A stretch of DNA of 64,000 nt from Ruminococcaceae bacterium BL-4 (GCA_902809935.1 LR778134.1:1984001-2048000); one strand, 5' to 3'; shown: positions 9,066 through 18,484, numbered from the stretch's first letter. Made by a program: numbers and translations. The notes: a model not told the origin generated them from the letters alone.

Positions 9066-9659
9066 TTAAAAAATCCGAGCACATATCTGTTCAAATTCAG
9101 ATTTTGTAAAAAACGCATTTAAAACTTTAGGTAATGCATTGGTACTAAGATGTTCCGGTAATTGCAGATAATTCAAAAGCTGTTTACGCTTGTCTGCACT
9201 TTGATCACAACCGGATAATCCTAAAAAGAATAAGTCCTGTTTTGTAATTTGATTTTCCAGCGTTTTTAAAGTTTTAGACTGCTCGTCAATTGCGCCAGAG
9301 CGACGCAGTGCTTCCAAAATAACTTCTTTTGGGACTCCCTCTACGCCAAGTTTTCCTTCTTTTCCTGGCTTTTCTTTTCGGCGTTCCTTCCCGAAAACAT
9401 CTGGAATATAAGCATGCTTGATATATTCGGGTCCGATTGCTCCCACCAAGAAATTACGGATCTGAAATCCAGCCGAATCACTATCCGTAAGGATCAAAAG
9501 TCCCCTTGTTTCTGCCAAATGGCGCAAAAGGTCGAGCTGCTCTCGATCTTGAAAAATCCGAAAACCATGCGTTTGTAAAATCAATGCATCAATTATGGAA
9601 GATAGTTTAATTTGGTCATATTTACCCTCTACTACAACTGCTTCATTGATATGAATCAT
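9066..9659 (-). CDS. rnmV: Ribonuclease M5-like Toprim protein
   Basis: A 197-residue protein. It opens with the Toprim signature INEAVVVEGKYDQIKL (catalytic glutamate) and continues with RGLLILTDSDSAGFQIRNFL (the DxD of Toprim) and a KHAYIPDVFGKERRK loop, then a helical C-terminal part with GVEGVPKEVILEAL. This is the layout of RNase M5, which trims precursor 5S rRNA in Firmicutes. The family resemblance is good but the HGFRIFQDREQL stretch after the first strand differs from Bacillus RnmV, so a related Toprim nuclease remains possible. It follows holA by three bases and ends the alaS-side operon. Confidence 0.82.
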   Translation of the reverse strand: MIHINEAVVVEGKYDQIKLSSIIDALILQTHGFRIFQDREQLDLLRHLAETRGLLILTDSDSAGFQIRNFLVGAIGPEYIKHAYIPDVFGKERRKEKPGKEGKLGVEGVPKEVILEALRRSGAIDEQSKTLKTLENQITKQDLFFLGLSGCDQSADKRKQLLNYLQLPEHLSTNALPKVLNAFFTKSEFEQICARIF

Positions 9660-9662
9660 CTT

Positions 9663-10703
9663 TTAGTCTCCTTTGGCAGTCAGCAATAATTCCGCCAACG
9701 TTTTTTCTAAAATAATTCTACGATTTCCTCGAGAACTTTTCAGCGCTAAATCCGCTTTTTCCAGCACATCTAAGCTTTTGCGCAGAACCGACATAGAAAG
9801 GTTACGCACTTCTCTTTCTGCGCGAGTCAGTACAAATTCCCGTCTCGAATAGTCAAAATATTTTCCCACATCTAAAGCACGATTTCCATTTTCGATTGCT
9901 GAGCGCACTCGATACAAATCCATATAGGTACCGGACAACACGGACAGCAGAGAAATTGGCTCTACATTCTGAGCAAATAATTGATCCAGCAAAAGATAAG
10001 CCTTATCATAATTTCCTGCAAGAATCCATTTGCTCAAATCATAGATACGAACTTCGAGAGTTTTAGTTACCAGCTGATCAATTGTCTCTTTCGTGATCTC
10101 TCCTTCTCCTGTATAAGCGCAAAGCTTTTCCAATTCCTGAAGGAGCGTACTCAGATCAGTTCCTGCGGATGCAATAATTTTATCTGCATTAAACTTAGAA
10201 AGCATACAGTTTCGTTTAGAAGCCCCGGTACAAAGGATTTTTGAGAGTTCCTGTTGACTTTTTCTGGGAAATGTTACAACAGTTCCATCTTTTTTGCAAA
10301 GATCTAAAATTTTCTTCCACTTTTTATCTTTTGTTGACAAAATATTTGGAGAAAGCTGATAAATTAACAAGACCGTTGTCTCTGGCACTTCTGATATCAG
10401 CTGTTCCAGCTTCTTCATCTCATTTGGAGTACGTCCGTCCAAAGTCAAATCTGAGACTGCCACGCACTTTTTATCTGCCATAAACGGCAGTGCCTCTGAA
10501 GCATCCCCCAGATCATCTGCAGAAACATCTCCGGAAAAGCGTTGAAAATTAAAGTCTGACGCATCCTTCCCCACCGCTTTTTTGATGATCCGATTTGCCC
10601 ATTGGGATACCAAATACGGTTCTTCCCCATAAAGCAAATAAAGACCTGACAGTTGATTCTGCTCCGTGATTTTTCGCAAATTCGGCTCTGAGACAATCGG
10701 CAT
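9663..10703 (-). CDS. holA: DNA polymerase III subunit delta
   Basis: A 346-residue delta subunit of the clamp loader, which opens the sliding clamp. The N-terminal SGLYLLYGEEPYLVSQWANRI, the AAA+ lid region and the C-terminal alpha-helical collar (SIENGNRALDVGKYFDYSRREFVLTRAEREVRNLS and LKSSRGNRRIILEKTLAELL) match the Firmicutes HolA family in order and length. The ATG overlaps the comEC stop codon by one base (TAATG), and the AGGAGG site lies within comEC, so the two are translationally coupled. Confidence 0.93.
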   Translation of the reverse strand: MPIVSEPNLRKITEQNQLSGLYLLYGEEPYLVSQWANRIIKKAVGKDASDFNFQRFSGDVSADDLGDASEALPFMADKKCVAVSDLTLDGRTPNEMKKLEQLISEVPETTVLLIYQLSPNILSTKDKKWKKILDLCKKDGTVVTFPRKSQQELSKILCTGASKRNCMLSKFNADKIIASAGTDLSTLLQELEKLCAYTGEGEITKETIDQLVTKTLEVRIYDLSKWILAGNYDKAYLLLDQLFAQNVEPISLLSVLSGTYMDLYRVRSAIENGNRALDVGKYFDYSRREFVLTRAEREVRNLSMSVLRKSLDVLEKADLALKSSRGNRRIILEKTLAELLLTAKGD

Positions 10704-12904
10704 TATGCACTCCTCCTGATTTTAATCGTATTATCCGGTTTCATCTCCAAAACAAAACTTCCATTCCCGTCTGTGATATAAACTGGAACATTCAATTTAG
10801 CGCTGCTCTTTTTCAGAGAAGAAGACAAAAAATGATTTAAAAAGATATTATTGGGCTGAAATGGTTTTGAAGATTTTGGGAGATCAACTCCAAAATAAAA
10901 ATCTGCATTTTGAAACGATTCGGGCAAAGAATCAAGTGACGTTCCTTTGGAACAAATTAAAAGTTTTGTACCGTCTATGGTTGCAAGAGCTGCACCAGGA
11001 ACAACTGTAATTCGAATTTGATCCCATAGCTCAATCTGAGAAGCAGTTCCAAACGTATGAGTCCTTCCGGCGTTTGGCAATGCCAGTCGAATGGAATCCT
11101 CCAAATATGTGGCTGGCTGCAGCAATACATGATCCGGCTTCCATTTCAAGATCAGATCAGATGCCGCCCATTCTTCTGAAGGTTTCTTCGTCAGATAAGT
11201 AAGAAAACAGACCTCTTTTGTATTTTGCTCTCTAAGGGCATAATCAATCAGCCTGCTTTTTGTATTACATCCGATTACTGCACTCTTCCCATTTTTGGTG
11301 AAGATCAGGCTGGTCCCCTTTCCTCCCCCTACAAACGTGACCCACGTAGCATTATAACTTTCCAGTTGACACCCAAAAACCCCTGCAAACAAAATACAAA
11401 CAGATAAAATCCCTGCTGCCTGTAAATTTTTCTTTGAACAAAAGCAAAGAAACGTAATTCCAAACAGTAAAAAGACACATACCAGAAAAAATTGAGAAAA
11501 CTCCTCCGATACTGAAATGGAAGCATACGGCAAAGATGCAATCCAATGTACTGTCTTTAAAATTCCATCTGCAAGATGCTCTGCTGCCCATGAAAACGGA
11601 ACTGCTAAAATTTTTACACCCGGAATTCCCCCTAAAACTGCGGTACCGGCAACTGTATAAAGAAAAAGTGCTACTGGCCAAAGCAAACAAAAATTTGAAA
11701 GGATGGATGCCGGAGTAAACGTGTGAAAATAAATCAGAATAACAGGAAGAGTAAAAAGCATTGAAGAAACCGTTATAGAAAGAATCTCGCTGAAATTTTT
11801 TAAGAATTTATTGCTTCGCATCTTTTCCGGCCAATGACGCAGAAAACACTTTATGAGTGGAGAAGCGAAAATCAAGATTCCAAGCGTTGCACTGACACTA
11901 AGCAAGAATCCCGGATCTGCTGCCGAAAAAGGATCCATCAAGCAAATTAGAAAAACAGCAAATCCCAACGAATTCAAACTGTCCGCCCGCCGATAAAAGA
12001 ATCTTCCAATCAGCATGATCAAATACATAATTCCACTGCGGAGAACGGAAGGAGTAAACGCTGTAACCGCCATAAAAAGCCAAATTCCAAATACTGCAAA
12101 AAGGTTTTTCCGACGGTGAGAAATCGGCACAAATGTTAAAAGAAAGAAAAAGAGCTGCGTCATAATCCCCATATGAAATCCCGAAACACTCATTAGGTGG
12201 ATAACTCCAGCCAATCGAAAATCATCCACAATTTGCTGGCTAAGAGAAACCTTATCTCCTAAAAGCAGTGCTCCTCCAAGGCCAGCTGCTTTTTTTGAAA
12301 GATAATCCCATATATTGCTCAACAGTTGCTCCCGCAGCTTCATCGGAAATGCAGTCAACGGATAATTCTTCGGCGTCTCATAGGAAAAGGGCATATATTC
12401 AAAAATATAGCCTTCTAAAGAAATCCTTTTAGACCACGATGAAAAGGAATGGGAAGTAGGATAAAAATGCACTCTACAAGTTAGAGTATCAAAACTCTCT
12501 GCACCAAGTGCTTGTTTTGACGAAAGGCGAATTGTTTTTCCAATCAATTCATCTGTATCTGTTCCTTCGCAGGAATCCACTTTCACTATATAATAAAATT
12601 TCTCATTGGATAGTTCCGGTGTCTCCATAACCGTTCCAGTTACCGTTACTTCTCGATCATCGAACGATTTAATGGACGAAATATTCCAATCACTGACTGT
12701 AAAAATGGTAAAAGCGACCGCAGCGGTCAAAAAAGCTACCGGAAAGCAATAAGTTTTTCTGCAAAACGGGATCCGCATCAAAATAAAAAAAGATAGAAAA
12801 CATCCAATAGAAAGTCCGGCCGTCAGCGAATAATTCTTTAAAAAAGCAGCAGCCACCTGTGCCAGCAGATATGTAAAACCTACTAACGCAAGCGGCCGCT
12901 TCAT
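10703..12904 (-). CDS. comEC: ComEC/Rec2 family DNA uptake channel protein
   Basis: A 733-residue polytopic protein. Two N-terminal helices are followed by the extracytoplasmic OB-like domain (about residues 65-195, REVTVTGTVMETPEL), then the competence domain with LGGALLLGDKVSLSQQIVDDFRLAGVIHLMSVSGFHMGIM and a bundle of about nine helices. ComEC forms the pore that admits single-stranded DNA during transformation. The C-terminal 200 residues correspond to the metallo-beta-lactamase-like domain, but the HxHxDH metal motif is absent (FLTYLTKKPSEEW stands at that place), so this domain looks catalytically dead. Upstream neighbour is the phosphoribosyltransferase; holA follows. Confidence 0.9.
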   Translation of the reverse strand: MKRPLALVGFTYLLAQVAAAFLKNYSLTAGLSIGCFLSFFILMRIPFCRKTYCFPVAFLTAAVAFTIFTVSDWNISSIKSFDDREVTVTGTVMETPELSNEKFYYIVKVDSCEGTDTDELIGKTIRLSSKQALGAESFDTLTCRVHFYPTSHSFSSWSKRISLEGYIFEYMPFSYETPKNYPLTAFPMKLREQLLSNIWDYLSKKAAGLGGALLLGDKVSLSQQIVDDFRLAGVIHLMSVSGFHMGIMTQLFFFLLTFVPISHRRKNLFAVFGIWLFMAVTAFTPSVLRSGIMYLIMLIGRFFYRRADSLNSLGFAVFLICLMDPFSAADPGFLLSVSATLGILIFASPLIKCFLRHWPEKMRSNKFLKNFSEILSITVSSMLFTLPVILIYFHTFTPASILSNFCLLWPVALFLYTVAGTAVLGGIPGVKILAVPFSWAAEHLADGILKTVHWIASLPYASISVSEEFSQFFLVCVFLLFGITFLCFCSKKNLQAAGILSVCILFAGVFGCQLESYNATWVTFVGGGKGTSLIFTKNGKSAVIGCNTKSRLIDYALREQNTKEVCFLTYLTKKPSEEWAASDLILKWKPDHVLLQPATYLEDSIRLALPNAGRTHTFGTASQIELWDQIRITVVPGAALATIDGTKLLICSKGTSLDSLPESFQNADFYFGVDLPKSSKPFQPNNIFLNHFLSSSLKKSSAKLNVPVYITDGNGSFVLEMKPDNTIKIRRSA

Positions 12905-12934
12905 AAAAATTCCTCCTTGTTTGCCAGCAAAAAA

Positions 12935-13498
12935 TCACTTTGCAAACAATGGCAGAGGCTCCAGATAAATAATATCTTTGCGGTCTTTCGCATCGCCTTC
13001 TGCCAATACGGCAGCACGCCCTACAATATTTCCGCCGAATTTCTCTACGAGCTCCTCCATCGCTTTAAGAGACTCTCCTGTACTGATAACATCATCTACA
13101 ATCAGCACACGCTTTCCCTTAAGACCGGTATAATCATCTTCTGCCAAATATAGTTGCTGCTGATGATCCGTTGTGATGGATTTTACCTCTACATGAATCG
13201 GATTGCGCATATAAGCTTTTACACTTTTTCTGGCCACAATATAACGGCCGCATCCCTGCCGTGCCATTTCATAACAAAGGGGGATTCCTTTTGTTTCTGC
13301 AGTCACTACGACATCGTGCTCAGGGCACCTTTTTAAAAGCTCCTCTGCAGAACGTTCTGTAATCTCAACATCTCCGAGCATTACAAATCCGGCAATATCC
13401 ATATGTTCTCCGATTGGGCAGATCGGAAGATCGCGTACGCAACCGGCGATCGTCATTCTGTAATAAGAGAGCCCATTTTTTTCGATCTGTTCGTTCAA
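12935..13498 (-). CDS. Purine (adenine-type) phosphoribosyltransferase
   Basis: A type I phosphoribosyltransferase of about 187 residues. The PRPP-binding loop is RVLIVDDVISTGESLKAME near residue 130, and HDVVVTAETKGIPLCYEMARQ resembles the adenine PRTase arrangement. It would salvage a purine base to the nucleotide using PRPP; adenine is the most likely base, xanthine less likely. There is no ATG at the 5' end: TTG at 13507 and TTG at 13498 are both possible, and I chose the second because AAAGG lies at a better distance and MNEQIEKNG-type starts are usual in relatives. It sits 34 bases after the HIT gene and 30 bases before comEC. Confidence 0.85.
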   Translation of the reverse strand: MNEQIEKNGLSYYRMTIAGCVRDLPICPIGEHMDIAGFVMLGDVEITERSAEELLKRCPEHDVVVTAETKGIPLCYEMARQGCGRYIVARKSVKAYMRNPIHVEVKSITTDHQQQLYLAEDDYTGLKGKRVLIVDDVISTGESLKAMEELVEKFGGNIVGRAAVLAEGDAKDRKDIIYLEPLPLFAK

Positions 13499-13541
13499 TG
13501 AAAGCAAGACCTTTCTCTAATAATCTTTAATGATTGATTTT

Positions 13542-13880
13542 TCAGCCGGGAGGCCATTTCATAGAGCGTCCTCCGAGCAGATGAAAATGCAGATGTAGAA
13601 CTGTCTGCCCGCCGTCTGCTCCAACATTGCAGACAATTCTCCAACCAGCATCCAAATGATTTTCCGCAGCTAGTTTCGCCGCCACCTCAAAAATATGTGC
13701 CACGATTCTACTGTTTTCAGAATTGATCTTAGCTGCAGATTCAATATGCTCTTTGGGAATAATTAAAATATGAACCGGCGCCTGTGGATCCAAATCACAA
13801 AAAGCAACACAGAGTTCATCTTCATATACTTTTTTGCTTGGAATTTCCCCCGATACAATTTTACAGAATACACAATCCAT
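13542..13880 (-). CDS. HIT family nucleotide-binding protein
   Basis: A 112-residue histidine triad hydrolase. The N-terminal CVFCKIVSGEIPSKKVYEDE contains CxxC, and the C-terminal QTVLHLHFHLLGGR gives the HxHxH catalytic triad. HinT-type enzymes cleave adenosine 5'-phosphoramidates, including lysyl-AMP adducts made by aminoacyl-tRNA synthetases, which fits its position just after alaS. An AGGAGG site precedes the ATG. Confidence 0.93.
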   Translation of the reverse strand: MDCVFCKIVSGEIPSKKVYEDELCVAFCDLDPQAPVHILIIPKEHIESAAKINSENSRIVAHIFEVAAKLAAENHLDAGWRIVCNVGADGGQTVLHLHFHLLGGRSMKWPPG

Positions 13881-13938
13881 TAGATTTTCCTCCTTTCTAC
13901 CAGATGATTTTATTTATCATCAAATCATTTTATCAATT

Positions 13939-16578
13939 TTATTCCTCAGGCTTCAGCATCTTCTGCACGATTCCTTCAGTAGCTTTTAGTGCCTCATCCA
14001 ACTTTGTCAGATCTTTCGCACCAGCCATTGCAAAATTAGGCCGTCCGCCGCCGTTGCCTCCGGCGATTATCGCGACCGCCTTGGCAATCTTTCCGGCATG
14101 TGCCCCGCGCTGCATTGCATCTTTTCCTACTGTGACCGCTACAGAAGCTTTTCCTTCATTGATTCCAATCAAAGCGGCAACCATATCAGGGGCCTTGTCG
14201 CGGATTTTATCGCACATGGTTCGCAAGGTAGCAGAATCAATACCGGAAAATATCGCAGTACATACCCGTACGCCGTTAATCATCTTTGCTCCCGCAAACA
14301 AACCGTCAATTTGAAATCCAGCAAGCTTTTCAGAAAGTTCGCTGATCGTATTCTCTTTTTCTTTTATTTGCTGCATCATCTGTTCTGCATGAGAAGGCAA
14401 ATCAGTGGCACTATTTAGTTTCATAACAGAAGCTGCTTCATTAATTTCCTTTTGCAGATTTGTTAAAAGCTCATAAACTCCAAATCCTGTAACAGCTTCA
14501 ATTCTGCGGACTCCAGCAGCTGCACTGCTTTCTGAAACAATCTTAAAGAGCCCCAGTTTCGCAGTATTGTCAACGTGTGTTCCGCCGCAAAATTCCTTAC
14601 TAAAACCCTCAACAGAAACGACACGAACAATTTTCCCGTATTTTTCGCCAAACAGTGCCATTGCTCCTAATTTTTTCGCTTCTTCGATCGGCATTTCCTT
14701 ACAAGTAACAGGAATCGCATTCAAAATAACGGTATTGACCAACGATTCTACTTTTGAGAGTTCTTCTGCCGTTAAAGCTGAAAAATGTGTAAAGTCAAAA
14801 CGCACCCGTTCTTCATTCACAAGCTGTCCAGCCTGCTCTACATGATCTCCCAGTATTTTTCTAAGAGCGGCCTGCAGTAGGTGAGCTGCCGTATGATTTC
14901 GCATAATGGCTTGATGGCGTTTCTGATCTCTCTCAGTTACAACTGTATCCCCTACCTGAATACTTCCTGCATCAATGTGGCCAAAGTGGAGAAAAGTTTT
15001 TGCGTGATTTTTCGTGGTGTCCCGAATCTTAACGATCGCATCTGCAGAAGTAATAAGCCCTATGTCGCCTACCTGTCCACCACTCTCCGCATAAAAAGTA
15101 GTACGGTCAAGGATCAGCGTTACATCGTCTCCGGCAGTTGCATTTTGGACTCTCTCTCCATCTCTTACAATTCCAAGAATCTTTGCATTTACGGAATTTT
15201 CTGTATATCCTAAAAATTCCGTTTCAGACAAATCATCTAAAAGATTATTTTCTCCAGCCCATGCATCTGCTCCGGCATTTTTACGGGCAGATCTAGAACG
15301 TTCTTTCTGTTCCTTCATCAATTCAAAAAATGCTTTTTCATCGACCTGAATTCCACGCTCCGCAGCAATTTCTTTTGTCAAATCCAGAGGGAACCCATAG
15401 GTATCATTTAGTTTAAATGCATCCGTTCCGGAAATCAATTTTGTCGAATTATCATCGATCAGTTGATTTAAAAGCTGCATTCCCTGATCAATCGTCCGGC
15501 TAAAGCTATCCTCTTCCACTGAGACAAGTTTCAAAATCATCGCACGCTTTTCAGAAAGTTCCGGATAAGCTTCTTTGCTTTGTTCAATTACAGTTTCCGC
15601 AATTTCAGAAAGAAATGGACGATTAATTCCTAAAAGTTTTCCGTGACGGGCTGCCCGGCGCAGCAAACGGCGCAGAACATAACCACGTCCCTCATTACTA
15701 GGCATCACACCATCTGCAATCATGAAAACAGTGGAACGAATATGGTCTGTGATCACGCGGATTGAAACATCTTTTTTCTTGTCTTTTCCATATTCAACTT
15801 TGGCAATTCGGCATACATGCTGCAAAATGCTTTGAATGGTATCCACCAAAAACAGATTATCGACTCCCTGCATAATGCAGGCGAGACGTTCCAGCCCCAT
15901 GCCGGTATCAATATTTGGGTGTTCCATCGGCGGATAGTTTCCTTTTCCGTCGGAATCGAACTGCGAAAATACAACATTCCAAAACTCAACATAGCGATCA
16001 CACTCGCAGCCGGGGCCACAAGTAGGCTTTCCGCAGCCGTGTTCTTCTCCGCGGTCAAAATAGATTTCGCTACAGGGGCCGCAAGGGCCGGAACCGTGTT
16101 CCCAAAAATTGTCTTCTTTGCCGAGACGAACGATATGATCTGGGTTAACTCCGACTTCCTTTGTCCAAATATTAAAGGCTTCGTCGTCATCTAGATAAAT
16201 GGTAACCCACAGTTTATCCACCGGCATTTTCATGACTTTCGTACAAAATTCCCATGCCCATGGAATAGCCTCATGCTTAAAATAATCGCCAAAAGAAAAG
16301 TTCCCCAGCATTTCAAAAAAAGTACCATGGCGATCAGTAATGCCAACATTCTCAATGTCACCGGTACGAATACATTTCTGACAGGTTGTAACGCGCTTGC
16401 GCGGTGGAGTTACCTCCCCTGTAAAATATTTTTTCATCGGTGCCATGCCGGAATTAATCAGCAAAAGCGAATTATCATCTTTAGGAATCAAAGAAAAGCT
16501 GGGCAACCGCAAATGCCCTTTACTTTCAAAGAATTCTAGATACTTTTCGCGGATTTCATTTAATCCAGTCCACTCCAT
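13939..16578 (-). CDS. alaS: Alanine--tRNA ligase
   Basis: An 879-residue AlaRS with its catalytic domain first (MEWTGLNEIREKYLEFFESKGH, motif 2 region GTFFEMLGNFSFGDYFK), then the editing domain with its zinc site (NHTAAHLL and FCGGTHVDNT), and a C-terminal C-Ala domain ending NFAMAGAKDLTKLDEAL with a glycine-rich AGGNGGGRP stretch. The start at 16578 is preferred over the ATG five codons upstream because GGAG is nine bases before it. Expression is controlled by the upstream T-box leader. The operon continues with the HIT gene, the phosphoribosyltransferase, comEC, holA and rnmV. Confidence 0.97.
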   Translation of the reverse strand: MEWTGLNEIREKYLEFFESKGHLRLPSFSLIPKDDNSLLLINSGMAPMKKYFTGEVTPPRKRVTTCQKCIRTGDIENVGITDRHGTFFEMLGNFSFGDYFKHEAIPWAWEFCTKVMKMPVDKLWVTIYLDDDEAFNIWTKEVGVNPDHIVRLGKEDNFWEHGSGPCGPCSEIYFDRGEEHGCGKPTCGPGCECDRYVEFWNVVFSQFDSDGKGNYPPMEHPNIDTGMGLERLACIMQGVDNLFLVDTIQSILQHVCRIAKVEYGKDKKKDVSIRVITDHIRSTVFMIADGVMPSNEGRGYVLRRLLRRAARHGKLLGINRPFLSEIAETVIEQSKEAYPELSEKRAMILKLVSVEEDSFSRTIDQGMQLLNQLIDDNSTKLISGTDAFKLNDTYGFPLDLTKEIAAERGIQVDEKAFFELMKEQKERSRSARKNAGADAWAGENNLLDDLSETEFLGYTENSVNAKILGIVRDGERVQNATAGDDVTLILDRTTFYAESGGQVGDIGLITSADAIVKIRDTTKNHAKTFLHFGHIDAGSIQVGDTVVTERDQKRHQAIMRNHTAAHLLQAALRKILGDHVEQAGQLVNEERVRFDFTHFSALTAEELSKVESLVNTVILNAIPVTCKEMPIEEAKKLGAMALFGEKYGKIVRVVSVEGFSKEFCGGTHVDNTAKLGLFKIVSESSAAAGVRRIEAVTGFGVYELLTNLQKEINEAASVMKLNSATDLPSHAEQMMQQIKEKENTISELSEKLAGFQIDGLFAGAKMINGVRVCTAIFSGIDSATLRTMCDKIRDKAPDMVAALIGINEGKASVAVTVGKDAMQRGAHAGKIAKAVAIIAGGNGGGRPNFAMAGAKDLTKLDEALKATEGIVQKMLKPEE

Positions 16579-16610
16579 ATACTTTTTCTCCATCCTTTTA
16601 TGATCATCTT

Positions 16611-16855
16611 AAAAAAGATAGACTCCTCCACCCACAATGGGACGGAAGAGTCCGTGGTACCACCCAAATTGCAACTGCCTTTTTAGGATCCAGACAGTTA
16701 CCTCTTTTTTATCTTTAACGCAGATAAAACGCCTTTGCTCTCCGCAAGGAGCTCTGGGACGGCTCATTCTTTCTGTAACATTTCCGCCTCTCACCATACG
16801 GCAGAATCTCTGCACTGTCTTAAAAAGAATTATTTCCCTTCATCGCTTTTTATAT
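16611..16855 (-). promoter_or_regulatory. T-box leader of alaS, candidate specifier GCC (Ala)
   Basis: The minus strand carries the conserved T-box GGGTGGTACCACGG (16652-16665) whose TGG pairs with the NCCA end of uncharged tRNA, followed by a terminator stem (about 16619-16650) and a T run just before alaS. Upstream lie stem I elements with AGAGATTCTG and GGTGAGAGGC. The codon GCC at 16761-16763 occupies the specifier position, in the context GAATGA-GCC-GTCCC, matching the GAAGA-TAC-CTCC context of the tyrS leader in this window. Uncharged tRNA-Ala should favour read-through. Confidence 0.93.
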
Positions 16856-16863
16856 CTTTTTAA

Positions 16864-16892
16864 ATTATAAGCATTCCCGCGATAAAAGTCAA
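16864..16892 (-). promoter_or_regulatory. Promoter of the alaS T-box transcript
   Basis: Minus-strand TTGACT (16887-16892), a 17-base spacer and TATAAT (16864-16869). The -35 box contains the TGA stop codon of the upstream PBP gene. Confidence 0.82.
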
Positions 16893-18484
16893 TTCTTCGG
16901 ATATAATTCGTCTGCAATTTCTTTAAAAACAGGGCCACAGGTTGCACCGCCTCCATCACCGTCTTCCGCCATAATGGTAACCACATATTTGGGGGACTCT
17001 GCCGGAAAGAATCCGGTATACCAGCTAATAACTTTTTCTTTATCTCCGTCATACTGCCCTGTCTGAGCAGTTGCTGTTTTTGCTGCTGCCTCTACAAAAT
17101 CAGGTTTTCCTAGTTTACTAGTACCCTCTGACGCAGAAAGCTTCATGGCATCTTTCAGGATCAAGGATGTTTCTTGAGACATGACTCTATTTGGCTGCTG
17201 CACCGAATTTGTTGTCAAATTTCCACCCTGATCCACTGTTCCCAAAAAAGCCACCGGTTTTCTATAAAGTCCGCCGGAAGCAATCGCCTCCGTCATTGCC
17301 GCAATCTGAATGGGAGAAGCGGTCAATTCTCCTTGTCCAAAAGAAAAATTTGCGAGTGCTCTAGGAATTTTTAACGTGTCAAGTGAAGGCAGCGTTCCTG
17401 CAGAACTACGAATCCCCGGCAACAATTCATAAGAATCTCCAAATCCTAGGGAACGCGTCATTGATAAGAATTTTTCCTGAGGAACCTTCTGCATAAGTTG
17501 CACAAAGTATCCATTACAGGACTCCGAGATTGCTTTTTGAAGGTTCACTTTTCCATGTGCTTCTCCATTATAGCAAGCAAATGATTGTCCGTCGACTTCA
17601 ATTTTTCCAGTACAGTCATATTCTTCATTTGGATCCGCACCATTTTCTAAAGCAGCCGCTGCCGAAACTAATTTAAACACAGATCCAACGCTATAAGATG
17701 AAATCGTGCGATCGAGCAACGGACTATTAGAAGCATTCATGACGGATGATACGTCATCGGGATTAAAATCAGGGCAACTGACAGAGGCTAACAGTTGGCC
17801 ATTTTCTGCATCTAATACCACTGCTGCGCCTTTGCTGATCTTTCTATCCATTGCTTTTTGTGTAATTTTTTGAATATCTCGATCCAATGTAAGGGCAACT
17901 CCGGAAGAATCCTGCGACAAAGTATCCGTAATTTCAGCCGTTTCACTTGGAAGAATGTGTCCAAGAGCATCTACTCGATAGGTGATTTTTAGTTCTCCTT
18001 GGTTTTGAGTCAAAGAATCATCAAAAGCCTTTTCTGCCCCCGCAGCACCCATACCACCCTCATCTACATATCCAATTAAATGCGTTGCTAGCGCAGGGCT
18101 CGAATAGCGACTTTTAAGGGGAAAAACCGTCACTCCGGGCGCCGAAATGTTTTGATCCAGCTTCAGCAGAAAAGGATTTCGTTCCGTTAAAAGCTGGTAG
18201 ACACTTTTAATTTTAGACTGCGGCAGAATTTTGCTCAACGCCGCCGCTGTTTCCGTACTGGGGGCAACTGCTGCAAGATATTCGGTGCTTCCTTCTGTCA
18301 GTGGCTTCAGCTTTCGGTCATAAATCATTCCCCGCTCTTTTCGAATCTGCAAGGTGTATTTTTGCTGATTGGAAGCTGCCTGTGCCAAAGTACCGTTCTG
18401 AATCGTCAGTCCATAGAGACGAATAATACAGATAGACAGGCCAATCATCAGAATTGTAAATAATGAAACTACTCTTTTTCCCAT
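16889..18484 (-). CDS. Class B penicillin-binding protein (transpeptidase)
   Basis: A 531-residue single-pass membrane enzyme of peptidoglycan cross-linking. One membrane helix (about residues 7-28) precedes a PBP dimerisation domain with RGMIYDRKLKPL, then the transpeptidase domain with SVFK (about residue 268, acylation serine), SCN as the SxN motif, and KTA in place of the usual KTG. The short length and layout resemble spore- or division-specific class B PBPs such as the SpoVD/PbpA group without PASTA domains; assignment within the group is uncertain. The ATG at 18484 is chosen because GGAGGTG lies about 10 bases upstream, inside a terminator hairpin. Its stop codon overlaps the alaS promoter. 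Confidence 0.87.
   Translation of the reverse strand: MGKRVVSLFTILMIGLSICIIRLYGLTIQNGTLAQAASNQQKYTLQIRKERGMIYDRKLKPLTEGSTEYLAAVAPSTETAAALSKILPQSKIKSVYQLLTERNPFLLKLDQNISAPGVTVFPLKSRYSSPALATHLIGYVDEGGMGAAGAEKAFDDSLTQNQGELKITYRVDALGHILPSETAEITDTLSQDSSGVALTLDRDIQKITQKAMDRKISKGAAVVLDAENGQLLASVSCPDFNPDDVSSVMNASNSPLLDRTISSYSVGSVFKLVSAAAALENGADPNEEYDCTGKIEVDGQSFACYNGEAHGKVNLQKAISESCNGYFVQLMQKVPQEKFLSMTRSLGFGDSYELLPGIRSSAGTLPSLDTLKIPRALANFSFGQGELTASPIQIAAMTEAIASGGLYRKPVAFLGTVDQGGNLTTNSVQQPNRVMSQETSLILKDAMKLSASEGTSKLGKPDFVEAAAKTATAQTGQYDGDKEKVISWYTGFFPAESPKYVVTIMAEDGDGGGATCGPVFKEIADELYPKN

Noticed and set aside
9066-9659. The Toprim protein as a DNA primase fragment
   Set aside because: Length, an N-terminal Toprim start and the C-terminal helical part fit the RNase M5 family; no zinc finger or polymerase region of primase is present.
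13784-14314. A 176-codon open frame on the plus strand opposite alaS
   Set aside because: It lies wholly across the convincing alaS and HIT genes, has no ribosome site, and its translation is low-complexity Pro/Ala/Ile typical of antisense reading.
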